Part shown: positions 1-7,323 of the stretch, piece by piece | How positions within the stretch are numbered: position 1 is the first letter of the stretch | Layout: each line of letters opens with the position of its first letter | Assembly: GCA_937901915.1 (NCBI GenBank) | Contig: CALGUD010000076.1 | Span: forward strand, 1-29,572 | Direction: 5' to 3' | DNA: 29,572 nt | Source of the DNA: an uncultured Flavobacteriaceae bacterium | Lineage (GTDB): Bacteria; Bacteroidota; Bacteroidia; Flavobacteriales; Flavobacteriaceae | Notes under the pieces: generated by a model | Seen by the model: only the letters and a program-made list of their open reading frames with translations | What the model was told of the DNA's origin: nothing | The model's database searches: none | Made by a program: the position numbers and the translations under genes

Positions 1-62
1 ATTTTCTGCTTTTTTCTTCTAAAAAAATACTCTTTTTTACATCGAACTCACGTTAATTAAAT

Positions 63-680
63 TTATAATAATTCGAATTTTATGTTTACTACATACGTAT
101 AGTTTTGACTTCCATAGTAACTATATGTAGGGATGCTATAGTTTGCATCGGTAACAGAAATTATTTTACCGAGCTTTTTATTTAGCTTTTTGGCAACTTT
201 TTCTGCCTTTTCTTCAGCATTTTTTGTGGCCAAGGCAGCTAACTCGCTAATTTTCTCTGAAGAGAAAGGCTCCGCATTAATTTCAACGTTCATAATAGTC
301 AAACCGGATATTTTAGCCTTTACAACATTTATAATATCTGCTTCAGAAGTTGTAACATATGTATAATACACAGTTTCATTGTATATGTCACTATATCCAG
401 AATAAATATACAGACCTTTGTTTTCTGAAAATTTATTGAAATCCACACCAATAGTGGACAGCTTGTTTTTGTAATCAGCTTTAATCTGTTCTAAAGTTTT
501 GTTTTCAAAAGTTGAGTATCCATCGGACTTCACATCTTTTAATTGAATGTGAATGACATAATTTTTTATTTTTTCAACATTATAAGATGCTTCGCCTACA
601 ATGCTTATAGAGGGTGTCTCCTGGCTCATTACTACCGTTGAGAAAAGAACGGTTGCAATAATTGTTATTATATTTTTCAT
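63..680 (-). CDS. SIMPL-domain (DUF541-like) exported protein
   Basis: Start chosen at the ATG ending at 680 because it begins a clean signal peptide (MKNIITIIATVLFSTVVMSQ, cleavage after the SQ region). The longer reading frame adds 16 residues overlapping the upstream gene. The mature part (~185 aa) begins SISIVGEASYNV and ends with an Ala/Lys/Glu-rich helix (ATKNAEEKAEKVAKKL) followed by GKIISVTDA. This is the layout of SIMPL/DUF541 proteins: an N-terminal beta strand and a late helix with the pattern A..KA..LA..LG..LG.V. These proteins are periplasmic or envelope-associated and their biochemical role is poorly defined. The gene follows the membrane-protein gene at 692-1114 by 11 bases, so the two are probably co-transcribed. 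The family call rests on pattern recognition by eye. Confidence 0.8.
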   Translation of the reverse strand: MKNIITIIATVLFSTVVMSQETPSISIVGEASYNVEKIKNYVIHIQLKDVKSDGYSTFENKTLEQIKADYKNKLSTIGVDFNKFSENKGLYIYSGYSDIYNETVYYTYVTTSEADIINVVKAKISGLTIMNVEINAEPFSSEKISELAALATKNAEEKAEKVAKKLNKKLGKIISVTDANYSIPTYSYYGSQNYTYVVNIKFELL

Positions 681-691
681 AGAGATTTGTT

Positions 692-1114
692 TTATCCGTG
701 AAATACAAAAGAAGCGATGATCATCCATACACCCACAGCAATACCAATAAGACCAAGTTTTCCCTGTTTAGGGGCTAATTTTTCTCTTAACTGATTTGCT
801 TTTGCTTTGGCGGCTTCATTTTTAGATAAGAAAAATTTATTGATAAGTCCAAAACCTAGCATAAAACCTAAAATAGCTTCTATTAAATTTCCGGCAAGTA
901 AAGTGATCCACCAAACAGGCCATACAGATAACCAGCCAATGTTTAGAATTGCAGTAATAACGCCCCAAATACCCCAAAAACAAAAAGCAAGACCAATCCA
1001 TCCCTGGTAAGGTTCAACTTTTTCCAATAGTTCCTTAGCATCAGGTTTCTTAGCTAATATTAAAGAAGGTACTGCAATGATACTTAATAAGATTAATGTA
1101 ATTCCCCAAATCAT
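692..1114 (-). CDS. Small multi-pass membrane protein, unknown function
   Basis: 140 aa with about four hydrophobic segments: residues ~2-22, ~38-58, ~65-92 and ~118-138. They are separated by charged stretches, including a basic/Ala-rich loop (KNEAAKAKANQLREKLAPKQ) before the last helix. Trp-rich helices (WPVWW) are notable. I do not recognise a family. It is the first gene of a two-gene minus-strand unit, with a strong promoter match at 1176-1206 and the SIMPL-domain gene 11 bases downstream. A joint envelope role is possible but not shown by the sequence. Confidence 0.75.
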   Translation of the reverse strand: MIWGITLILLSIIAVPSLILAKKPDAKELLEKVEPYQGWIGLAFCFWGIWGVITAILNIGWLSVWPVWWITLLAGNLIEAILGFMLGFGLINKFFLSKNEAAKAKANQLREKLAPKQGKLGLIGIAVGVWMIIASFVFHG

Positions 1115-1175
1115 AATTTTAATTTTTAATGTTAATAGTTAGTTTAATATTATTTTCAAATAGTTATTATAGGGG

Positions 1176-1206
1176 CAAATGTATGGGGTGATCAATACCG
1201 GTCAAA
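1176..1206 (-). promoter_or_regulatory. Bacteroidota-type promoter (TTTG-N19-TACATTTG)
   Basis: On the minus strand, TTTG (1206-1203) is followed by exactly 19 bases and then TACATTTG (1183-1176). This matches the -33/-7 consensus TTTG-N19-TAnnTTTG used by the Bacteroidota primary sigma factor. Transcription would start near 1170, about 55 bases before the membrane-protein start codon at 1114. Confidence 0.7.
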
Positions 1207-1229
1207 CACCTTTTATAGTGAAAACAATA

Positions 1230-1245
1230 CCCCTGAAAACAGGGG
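1230..1245. promoter_or_regulatory. CCCCTG-AAAA-CAGGGG inverted repeat in divergent intergenic region
   Basis: A perfect 6-bp inverted repeat with a 4-base loop lies 24 bases upstream of the minus-strand -33 box and ~110 bases upstream of the dipeptidase start. It lies between two divergent genes and has no T-run after it, so an operator-like site is more likely than a terminator. No regulator can be named. Confidence 0.3.
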
Positions 1246-1354
1246 GTCTATTTCACGGGTTGATGAGTGTTGCTTCTATTTTGTTTAGAGTTTTACAGCC
1301 TTACATCTGTTATATTTACTGTTTATTATTATATTGTGTTTTCAATGAAACGAT

Positions 1355-2092
1355 ATGAAAAGAACAATGTTTTCGTTATTGGTTTTTTTATGCCTTTTTT
1401 CCTGTAAAAAAGACGATCAGGAGAAAAAAGAAAAAATGTTACCATTAAATGATCGGGAGGAAGCCATCAGTCAACAAGAAACAGACACCATTATACCCCT
1501 GAAAGAAAAGGAGCCGCCGAGTCTGGAAATATTACATGATACTGTATTTGTAAATATAAAAGACTATAGTGATGATTTTGCTTATGACTTAAAATATGCT
1601 ACCGAAGATAATTTTTTAAAAGCGGCAGTTTATGACTGTGCCGAATGTCTTTTAAGAGTAAGTGCGGCCAAATCTCTTATTCGTACAAATAAGGAATTTA
1701 TCTCTAAAGGATATAGGATAAAATTTTACGATTGTTACCGGCCTCATGATGTGCAAAAAAAAATGTGGGAGATTATGCCAAACCGGATTTATGTAGCAGA
1801 TCCTGCAAAAGGATCTATTCACAACAAAGGTGGTGCAGTTGATATTACACTTGTTGACATGGAAGGTAAAGAATTAAATATGGGTACTCATTACGATTAT
1901 TTTGGAAGGGAGGCCCATCATGCTTATCAAGGGCATTCTTCCGAAGTCCTTAATAATAGAAAATTGCTAAAGGAAACCATGGAGAAGCATGGATTTGGAT
2001 CCATAACTTCCGAGTGGTGGCATTACAACCATAAAGGTACATTAAGTAGCAGGGTGGCAAATTTTAAATGGGCCTGTGGAGTGAATAAATGA
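1355..2092 (+). CDS. VanX-like D-alanyl-D-alanine dipeptidase lipoprotein (peptidase M15D)
   Basis: 245 aa. A lipoprotein signal ends in the lipobox LFSC (lipidated Cys17), so the enzyme should be anchored in the envelope. A Lys/Glu-rich linker follows, and the catalytic domain covers ~60-240. The M15 zinc motif SxHxxGxAxD is present as SIHNKGGAVD (His156, Asp163), as is ExWWH (Glu220, His223). Arg129 in DCYRP matches the conserved substrate-binding Arg of VanX. These are the residues needed for zinc-dependent hydrolysis of D-Ala-D-Ala. In a Gram-negative without vancomycin-resistance genes this suggests D-Ala-D-Ala recycling or cell-wall turnover, as with DdpX, and not resistance. It stands alone, divergent from the 63-1114 unit. 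Confidence 0.9.
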   Translation: MKRTMFSLLVFLCLFSCKKDDQEKKEKMLPLNDREEAISQQETDTIIPLKEKEPPSLEILHDTVFVNIKDYSDDFAYDLKYATEDNFLKAAVYDCAECLLRVSAAKSLIRTNKEFISKGYRIKFYDCYRPHDVQKKMWEIMPNRIYVADPAKGSIHNKGGAVDITLVDMEGKELNMGTHYDYFGREAHHAYQGHSSEVLNNRKLLKETMEKHGFGSITSEWWHYNHKGTLSSRVANFKWACGVNK

Positions 2093-2222
2093 TTATTTAT
2101 TTACCTAATTTATAATTCTAGCAGTGTAGGAGCGAAGGTCTGTGATTTGAAGGAGAGTTCGTATCAATTCTAAACATTACAGCCGGTTCTTAGGGTTGTA
2201 GAATTTAGAAGTTTAAGCTTAG

Positions 2223-2348
2223 TTATTTATTACAGCGGTTATACTCTCTTTTCATTTTCCAAAGTTTGAAAAGCTGCTTTATCAGCAGTAAAAGCAAAGT
2301 TATACCAATAGAAAAAGCTATGGTGAATAACAGAAAAATATAAAACAT
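2223..2348 (-). CDS. 41-aa single-helix membrane protein (small ORF)
   Basis: This short ORF lies in an otherwise empty 359-base gap. ATG at 2348-2346 opens a 41-codon frame ending TAA at 2225-2223. The product starts MFYIFLLFTIAFSIGITLLL, a continuous hydrophobic helix of about 22 residues. A strongly basic tail follows (IKQLFKLWKMKREYNRCNK), fitting an N-out/C-in small membrane protein. It has no homologue I can name and no obvious promoter. The rest of the gap (2093-2222, 2349-2451) shows nothing recognisable. The amphipathic design supports reality, but length alone cannot exclude chance. Confidence 0.45.
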   Translation of the reverse strand: MFYIFLLFTIAFSIGITLLLLLIKQLFKLWKMKREYNRCNK

Positions 2349-2451
2349 TCTATAATGACAATTAGTTGTTTAATGTGCTCATACTTATGTACGTAGAATC
2401 TAACGCTTTGGATTACATGATATTGTTAAAGATTATAAATCTAACATTTAC

Positions 2452-3627
2452 TTAAGTTTTAGTACAAAAAATTACTTTTTTCTCATTATTATCTGTAGTG
2501 AAAAATAAGTAGAGTTCACCACCATCTTTTATCATGAATTTTTTCCTTATTTGAGATACGGTTTCCGGAAAATTACGTGTAGTAACATTCGCCTTTACTA
2601 TTCCTGCTTCTTTTAAAGTTTTTTTGTTATAAGGTAATATTTTTTCAATTTTAAAAGAACGTCCGGGAAAATTAATTAAATCATCACTGGTATATAGATG
2701 TGAATGTTTGTGTAGTTTATCTAGTTTTAATTTTGGTGAGAGAATATTAAAAGCTCCGGATTTTAGAATTGCTGAATTGGGTTCGTATAAATAAGTTTTT
2801 GGTGCAGAGAAGGAAGCGGTTGCCTCTGATTCTTCATGAAATTTAAAATCAAAGGTCTCATTTCCCTTTTCTTTGATGTTAATTGTTTTAATTTCAATCT
2901 CACCTTTATATTTATTTTCCAGTATCCACAGAAGTTCTTTTACTTCATTTTCAACTGCAACGACATGAATATGTTTTACATATTTTAAATCATTTATTCC
3001 AATAGTTAAATCTAAAAGGGGAGAAGTTTTGATAAGGATTTTATCAGAATGAATAAAAAAAAGATTCAGATTTTCAATGATATCAGGAACACAATCTTTG
3101 AATAAAAAAACTTTTCCTTTTTGATTATGTCTTCGGGATGGATCAATGTAAATCCAATCATATTTTAAGCTTGTATTTTTTAAAAACTTAATGCCATCCT
3201 GATTGGAGAAAGATATATTCTCAATTCCAAAAACCTTAAAATTATGTCGTGCTATTTCTGATAGTTTTTCATTTATTTCACAGTAATAAACACGATCAAA
3301 TTTTTTTGAAAAAAAATAAGCATCAACGCCAAAACCACCGGTTAAGTCAACGATGCTTTTTCCAGATACCAAACCCGATTTATACCGAGCGGTATTTTCT
3401 GATGAGGTTTGTTCAATATTTAATTTATCAGGGTAATAGATATTCTCTGTATTATACCAGAAGGGAAGCTTTTTCCGGCACTTTTTTTTGGATTCAATTT
3501 GTTGGATTACCTCTTTTATACTCACGCCTTCCAATGGCACTTTTTTGAGTAAAAGTGACGAAATGTCAGCCTCTAAATTTTTATTTATAAATTGTTGATT
3601 ACCAGTATTTAATATATTGTCATTCAA
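2452..3627 (-). CDS. Class I SAM-dependent methyltransferase, THUMP-like (PG1098-type)
   Basis: 391 aa. A helical N-terminal region (~1-80) precedes a Rossmann methyltransferase core. SAM-binding motif I is DLTGGFGVD (94-102), the acidic residue ending strand 2 is Glu117 in YYCEIN, and motif IV is DPSRR (162-166). The C-terminal third (~290-391) resembles the THUMP-like/ferredoxin-like extension of the Bacteroidota family typified by PG1098, which suggests an RNA substrate, though none is established. The gene begins 7 bases after the stop of the AI-2E permease gene, so they form an operon. Family membership is reasonably secure; the substrate is unknown. Confidence 0.8.
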   Translation of the reverse strand: MNDNILNTGNQQFINKNLEADISSLLLKKVPLEGVSIKEVIQQIESKKKCRKKLPFWYNTENIYYPDKLNIEQTSSENTARYKSGLVSGKSIVDLTGGFGVDAYFFSKKFDRVYYCEINEKLSEIARHNFKVFGIENISFSNQDGIKFLKNTSLKYDWIYIDPSRRHNQKGKVFLFKDCVPDIIENLNLFFIHSDKILIKTSPLLDLTIGINDLKYVKHIHVVAVENEVKELLWILENKYKGEIEIKTINIKEKGNETFDFKFHEESEATASFSAPKTYLYEPNSAILKSGAFNILSPKLKLDKLHKHSHLYTSDDLINFPGRSFKIEKILPYNKKTLKEAGIVKANVTTRNFPETVSQIRKKFMIKDGGELYLFFTTDNNEKKVIFCTKT

Positions 3628-3634
3628 AGTATTG

Positions 3635-4735
3635 CTATAAATTTCTTGTCAAAGACTGTACAATCTTATTTTCGGCTAAAAATTCTTTTAAAATTACTTT
3701 TATGGCTGTATAAGCTGGCACTGCAACTATCATTCCGGTAATACCAAATAACAAGCCACTAATAATGATAATCAAAAAGATTTCAAGTGGGTGAGATTTG
3801 ACGCTTGCTGAAAAAATAAAGGGTTGGCTAAATAAATTATCTATTACCTGACCAATAATAAATCCGATAAAAACATATATCGTTTTAGGTAAGATTACCG
3901 TGCTGAAATCCTGTCCTAAATTACTGCTCATAGTCAGTACAATTATAAGTAATCCTCCTACCAGTGGACCTATGTATGGGATCAGATTTAAGAGGGCACA
4001 GAGAAATGCTATAACTACTGCATTTTTAATTCCAAAAATTAATAACACAATAGTGTAGATAACAAACAAAATGATAATTTGAAAGAGTAGCCCGGTAAAG
4101 TATCTGGAGAGTAGATTTTTTATTTGATCCATCGAATATTTTACTTTACTTTCTTTATCATCAGGCACTAATGTTAAAATGCTCATTTCAAATAACCTAC
4201 TGTCTTTTAAGAAAAAAAAGGAAATGAAAATTACCGAAAAAAAGCCTATGCTGAAATCTCCCAGCATAGAAGCAATCCCATTTAATAAATTAGGAATAGC
4301 TGAAAAATCAAACTTGGATATCCAGTCAGAATCCCTCAAGCCATCTTCAATACTTTTTTCTACCTCACCCGGAGTTACATTAAAATAATTGGATACCTCC
4401 CAGTATAATGTGTTTATTGTGTACTTCATTTCATCCATATTAAGCAAGGATAAATTGTCTCCCTGCTCTTTTACTAATGGAATAAACATTGATATGAGCC
4501 CGATAAAAAAACCTACCATGAGGATCATTGTAAGTATAGTTGCAAAAATATCATTAAACTTTAATTTCCGCCTGAAAAATATAACAATGGGCCTTCCTAT
4601 TAATGAAACAACTACTGCTATAAGTATATAAGCAATAACTGATTTAATTTTATATAGAAAAAAGAGAAGAACTGCAATGCCCACTAAAATAGCAATAGTC
4701 CTTAATATACCATTGGATATGGTTTTTGAATTCAT
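3635..4735 (-). CDS. AI-2E family transporter (UPF0118/PerM-like permease)
   Basis: 366 aa and strongly hydrophobic with about eight membrane segments: two near the N-terminus (residues ~10-50), one at ~58-85, a long soluble stretch at ~90-150, then paired helices from ~155 to 350. The late part has the Pro/Gly-rich helix pattern typical of the family (LLNLIPYIGPLVGG, then GLLFGITGMIVAVPAYTAIKVI). Members include TqsA, PerM and sodium/proton antiporter-like proteins, so the substrate cannot be assigned from sequence. Length is normal. It is followed within 7 bases by the methyltransferase gene and preceded by a 137-base gap with no recognisable promoter. Confidence 0.88.
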   Translation of the reverse strand: MNSKTISNGILRTIAILVGIAVLLFFLYKIKSVIAYILIAVVVSLIGRPIVIFFRRKLKFNDIFATILTMILMVGFFIGLISMFIPLVKEQGDNLSLLNMDEMKYTINTLYWEVSNYFNVTPGEVEKSIEDGLRDSDWISKFDFSAIPNLLNGIASMLGDFSIGFFSVIFISFFFLKDSRLFEMSILTLVPDDKESKVKYSMDQIKNLLSRYFTGLLFQIIILFVIYTIVLLIFGIKNAVVIAFLCALLNLIPYIGPLVGGLLIIVLTMSSNLGQDFSTVILPKTIYVFIGFIIGQVIDNLFSQPFIFSASVKSHPLEIFLIIIISGLLFGITGMIVAVPAYTAIKVILKEFLAENKIVQSLTRNL

Positions 4736-4872
4736 GATGAATAGTTTTTAAAACTTACAAGTTAATTATTTTAAGCATGTAGAGTTAAACTGTTTGAAAG
4801 TTATTTTATTTAAGTATGGTTTTTGGGCTTATAAAATTTAAACTGTCTCCAGGTAACATATTTACATACAAC

Positions 4873-5517
4873 TTAATTCTTAAAAGCATATTGAACTATG
4901 TTTGCACCCATTTGCAATGCTTTCTGTCTCACATTTTCCGGGTCGTTATGTACTTCCTGGTTTTCCCAACCATCCCCCAGGTCACTTTCATATGTGAAAA
5001 GCAATATGACCCTTTCTTCATCAAAAATTGCGAAGGCCTGTGGGCGTTTTCCATCGTGTTCATGGATTTTTGGCAGGCCGTTTTCAAACTTATACTGTTG
5101 ATTAAATAAAGGGTGATCAGGTGGGAGTTCAATCAAATCTTTATCAGGGAATACTTTTTTAAGCTCTTTTTTGAGGTAAGGTTCCATACCATAGTTATCA
5201 TCTATGTGCAAGAACCCTCCCGAAAGTAAATAATCCCTTAGATTCTCTGCATCATTATCACTAAAAAAAACATTTCCATGACCTGTCATGTGCAAAAACG
5301 GATATTGAAAAATATCCGGGCTTCCTACTTCAACTGTTTGAGGCTTTACATTGATTCTAGTGCCTATATTTTGGTTACAAAACCGGATAAGATTTGGCAA
5401 AGCAGTAGGGTTTGAATACCAATCACCTCCGCCGTTGTATTTAAGAATTGCAATTTCCTGGGCTGTTACAGAATATATGCCAAGAACAAGAATTATATTT
5501 AAAATTAGTTTTTTCAT
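4873..5517 (-). CDS. DUF4159 domain exported protein
   Basis: 214 aa. A signal peptide (MKKLILNIILVLGIYSVTAQ) precedes a domain covering nearly all of the mature protein. Recognisable DUF4159 features are the early YNGGGDWY segment, the PFLHMTGHGNVFFS block, the GGFLHIDDNYG motif, and a late HEHDGKRP...LLFTYESDLGDGWEN section. The fold resembles a glutamine-amidotransferase/ThuA-like Rossmann domain, but no enzyme activity is established. The protein should be periplasmic. Its start codon shares one base with the stop of the GNAT gene upstream (TAATG), implying translational coupling. The order rsmE-GNAT-DUF4159 suggests an operon continuing from dnaX. Confidence 0.85.
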   Translation of the reverse strand: MKKLILNIILVLGIYSVTAQEIAILKYNGGGDWYSNPTALPNLIRFCNQNIGTRINVKPQTVEVGSPDIFQYPFLHMTGHGNVFFSDNDAENLRDYLLSGGFLHIDDNYGMEPYLKKELKKVFPDKDLIELPPDHPLFNQQYKFENGLPKIHEHDGKRPQAFAIFDEERVILLFTYESDLGDGWENQEVHNDPENVRQKALQMGANIVQYAFKN

Positions 5518-5948
5518 TATAAATTCAGTTCCATATTTTGATGTGATATTCTGGTTTTTTTGGAGGGGTATATATTCCCATAAACTTCAAATTTAAACTT
5601 TTTATAGAAAGGAATGACTGCTAATCTTGCTGATAACGTAACTTTTTTTATATTTTTCTTTTTGCATTCATTGATAAGTATACCTAAAATTTGTTTTCCA
5701 ACGCCTTTGTTTTGATACTCTTTATCAATAGCCATCTGAGATATAACCCCTGTTTCTTCTTTTAGAGTAAGCCTGCCAGTGCCTATTACTTTATGGTTAT
5801 GAATGCAAATTAAATGATCACTTAGCTCTTCTTCATAGTCATTTATATGCTGTAGTGGATTTTCGGTTTCTTTAAAAAATAATTCAATTCGTAATTTAAC
5901 GGCTTCTTTGTAATATGGGTTTGAAAGTTGAATGAAACAGTATTCCAT
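5517..5948 (-). CDS. GNAT family N-acetyltransferase
   Basis: 143 aa, the size of a single GNAT fold. The acetyl-CoA pyrophosphate loop appears as EYQNKGVGKQIL (QNKGVG at 79-84), after the beta-4 strand VISQMAID. The later strand/helix VTLSARLAVIPFYKKFKFEVYG is the usual ElaA/PhnO-like ending. ElaA-type proteins are close in length and layout, but the acceptor substrate is not predictable. It starts 4 bases after the rsmE stop and its stop overlaps the DUF4159 start by one base. Confidence 0.85.
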   Translation of the reverse strand: MEYCFIQLSNPYYKEAVKLRIELFFKETENPLQHINDYEEELSDHLICIHNHKVIGTGRLTLKEETGVISQMAIDKEYQNKGVGKQILGILINECKKKNIKKVTLSARLAVIPFYKKFKFEVYGNIYPSKKTRISHQNMELNL

Positions 5949-5952
5949 TTAT

Positions 5953-6657
5953 TTAATTATTGATCAGCGAAACAGTGTGGCAGGCAACAATTGCTGCAGT
6001 TTCCGTTCGTAATCGATTATTTCCGAGGGAGATGGGTGTATAGCCATTTTTAATGGACATTTTTATCTCATCAATAGAAAAATCCCCTTCCGGCCCAACC
6101 AAAATGGTAATTTTATGATCTGCCAGGGCTACTCTCTGTAAAGGCATTTTTTGACTATCTTCACAATGTGCTATGAATTTCTGACCAGACACATTTTTTT
6201 TTATAAAATCACTAAAATTTATAGGATCATTTAAGGCCGGCATGTAATAACTCAGGGATTGCTTCATGGCGGACTGAATAATTTTTTGATAGCGTTCTGT
6301 TTTTATTACTTTTCTTTCGGAGTGGTCACAAATTACCGGAGTTATCTCATCTACACCTATTTCTGTTGCTTTTTCCAGGAACCATTCATAGCGTTCGTTA
6401 GTCTTTGTAGGAGCAACTACCATATGCAAATAATAAGTTTTAGGGGATTGTAATTGGCGCTCTGTAATTTTAGCGGTACAATTTTTTAAATCTGCCAGAA
6501 TAATTTCGGCAATAAAAAGCTCACCTTTACCATTTGTTATATGTATTGTATCTCCTTCAGATTTACGGAGCACTTTTACAATATGCCTGCACTCCTCTTT
6601 ATCAAAAGAAAATTCAGTGTCATTTTCAGTAATATCAGGATTATAAAACAGTTGCAT
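5953..6657 (-). CDS. rsmE: 16S rRNA (uracil1498-N3)-methyltransferase RsmE
   Basis: 234 aa, the normal length for RsmE, which methylates N3 of U1498 in 16S rRNA in assembled 30S subunits. The N-terminal PUA-like domain (1-~70) contains HIVKVLRKSEGD. The C-terminal SPOUT domain carries KTNERYEWFLEKATEIGVDEI (~85-105), the SAM-knot glycine motif LVGPEGDFS (187-194) and the final knot LGNNRLRTETAA (211-222), all family hallmarks. It lies 78 bases after miaE and 4 bases before the GNAT gene. No clear promoter was found in the gap, so readthrough from dnaX-miaE is likely. Confidence 0.95.
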   Translation of the reverse strand: MQLFYNPDITENDTEFSFDKEECRHIVKVLRKSEGDTIHITNGKGELFIAEIILADLKNCTAKITERQLQSPKTYYLHMVVAPTKTNERYEWFLEKATEIGVDEITPVICDHSERKVIKTERYQKIIQSAMKQSLSYYMPALNDPINFSDFIKKNVSGQKFIAHCEDSQKMPLQRVALADHKITILVGPEGDFSIDEIKMSIKNGYTPISLGNNRLRTETAAIVACHTVSLINN

Positions 6658-6735
6658 ATTTTATGTATATATTATATTTTATATTACGAATTCTTCAAAG
6701 CTCTATAATATTCATTTATATATCTTAAAAAGAGA

Positions 6736-7323
6736 TTATCCATGCATGGTTTCTTTTTTCCCTAACTTTTTCATTATATCGGCTTCAAATTCTAATAAAC
6801 CTTTCCACTTTTTATCAACCTCCTGCCTATTTCCATATTTTCTGGCAAAACCGAGAAACATGGTATAATGATTTGCTTCACTCGTCATTAAGCTTTTGTA
6901 AAAATCGGCCAATTCTTTATCTTGTATTTTTTCTGAAAGTAGCCTGAACCTCTCACAGCTTCTTGCCTCTATAAGGGCTGCATAAAGTAATTTATCAACC
7001 AGTTGAGTTGTTCTGCTTCCACCTTTTGGAAAAAATTTCATAAGTTCAATTACGTACTCATCTTTTCTGTCTCTTCCTAAGGTCCATCCTCTTTGAATTA
7101 TTTTATCATGTACCATTTTAAAATGGCTCATTTCTTCTTTGACAAGTGCTGTCATTTCCTGTACCACATCTGTGTATTCCGGAAACCTGATGATGATAGA
7201 AATAGCAGTACTTGCGGCTTTTTGTTCACAATAGGCGTGGTCCGTAAGTATTTCTTCAATATTTTTCTCTACTATATCAACCCATCGGGGATCAGTAGGT
7301 AGTTTTAATCCAAGTATACTCAT
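6736..7323 (-). CDS. miaE: tRNA-(ms2io6A)-hydroxylase MiaE
   Basis: 195 aa ferritin-like diiron enzyme that hydroxylates the prenyl group of ms2i6A37 in tRNA. The expected iron ligands are visible as two E...ExxH sets: Glu33 (HAYCEQKAA), Glu64 and His67 (EEMSHF), Glu119 (IEARSCERF), Glu149 and His152 (SEANHY). The helix containing GRDRKDEYV and the FFPKGGSRT loop also fit the MiaE family. Its start codon overlaps the dnaX stop by four bases (ATGA), a translational-coupling arrangement. Activity requires MiaA/MiaB-modified tRNA; those genes are not in this window. Confidence 0.93.
   Translation of the reverse strand: MSILGLKLPTDPRWVDIVEKNIEEILTDHAYCEQKAASTAISIIIRFPEYTDVVQEMTALVKEEMSHFKMVHDKIIQRGWTLGRDRKDEYVIELMKFFPKGGSRTTQLVDKLLYAALIEARSCERFRLLSEKIQDKELADFYKSLMTSEANHYTMFLGFARKYGNRQEVDKKWKGLLEFEADIMKKLGKKETMHG

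Noticed and set aside
1355..2092. Vancomycin-resistance determinant (VanX)
   Set aside because: No vanH/vanA-type neighbours, and the protein is a lipoprotein in a Gram-negative; cell-wall recycling is more likely.
2272..2286. CTGCT-TTATC-AGCAG hairpin as a terminator
   Set aside because: No T-run on either strand, and it lies inside the small membrane-protein ORF.
4816..5109. 97-aa plus-strand ORF opposite the DUF4159 gene
   Set aside because: It overlaps the conserved DUF4159 coding frame and its hydrophobic stretch comes from antisense codons.
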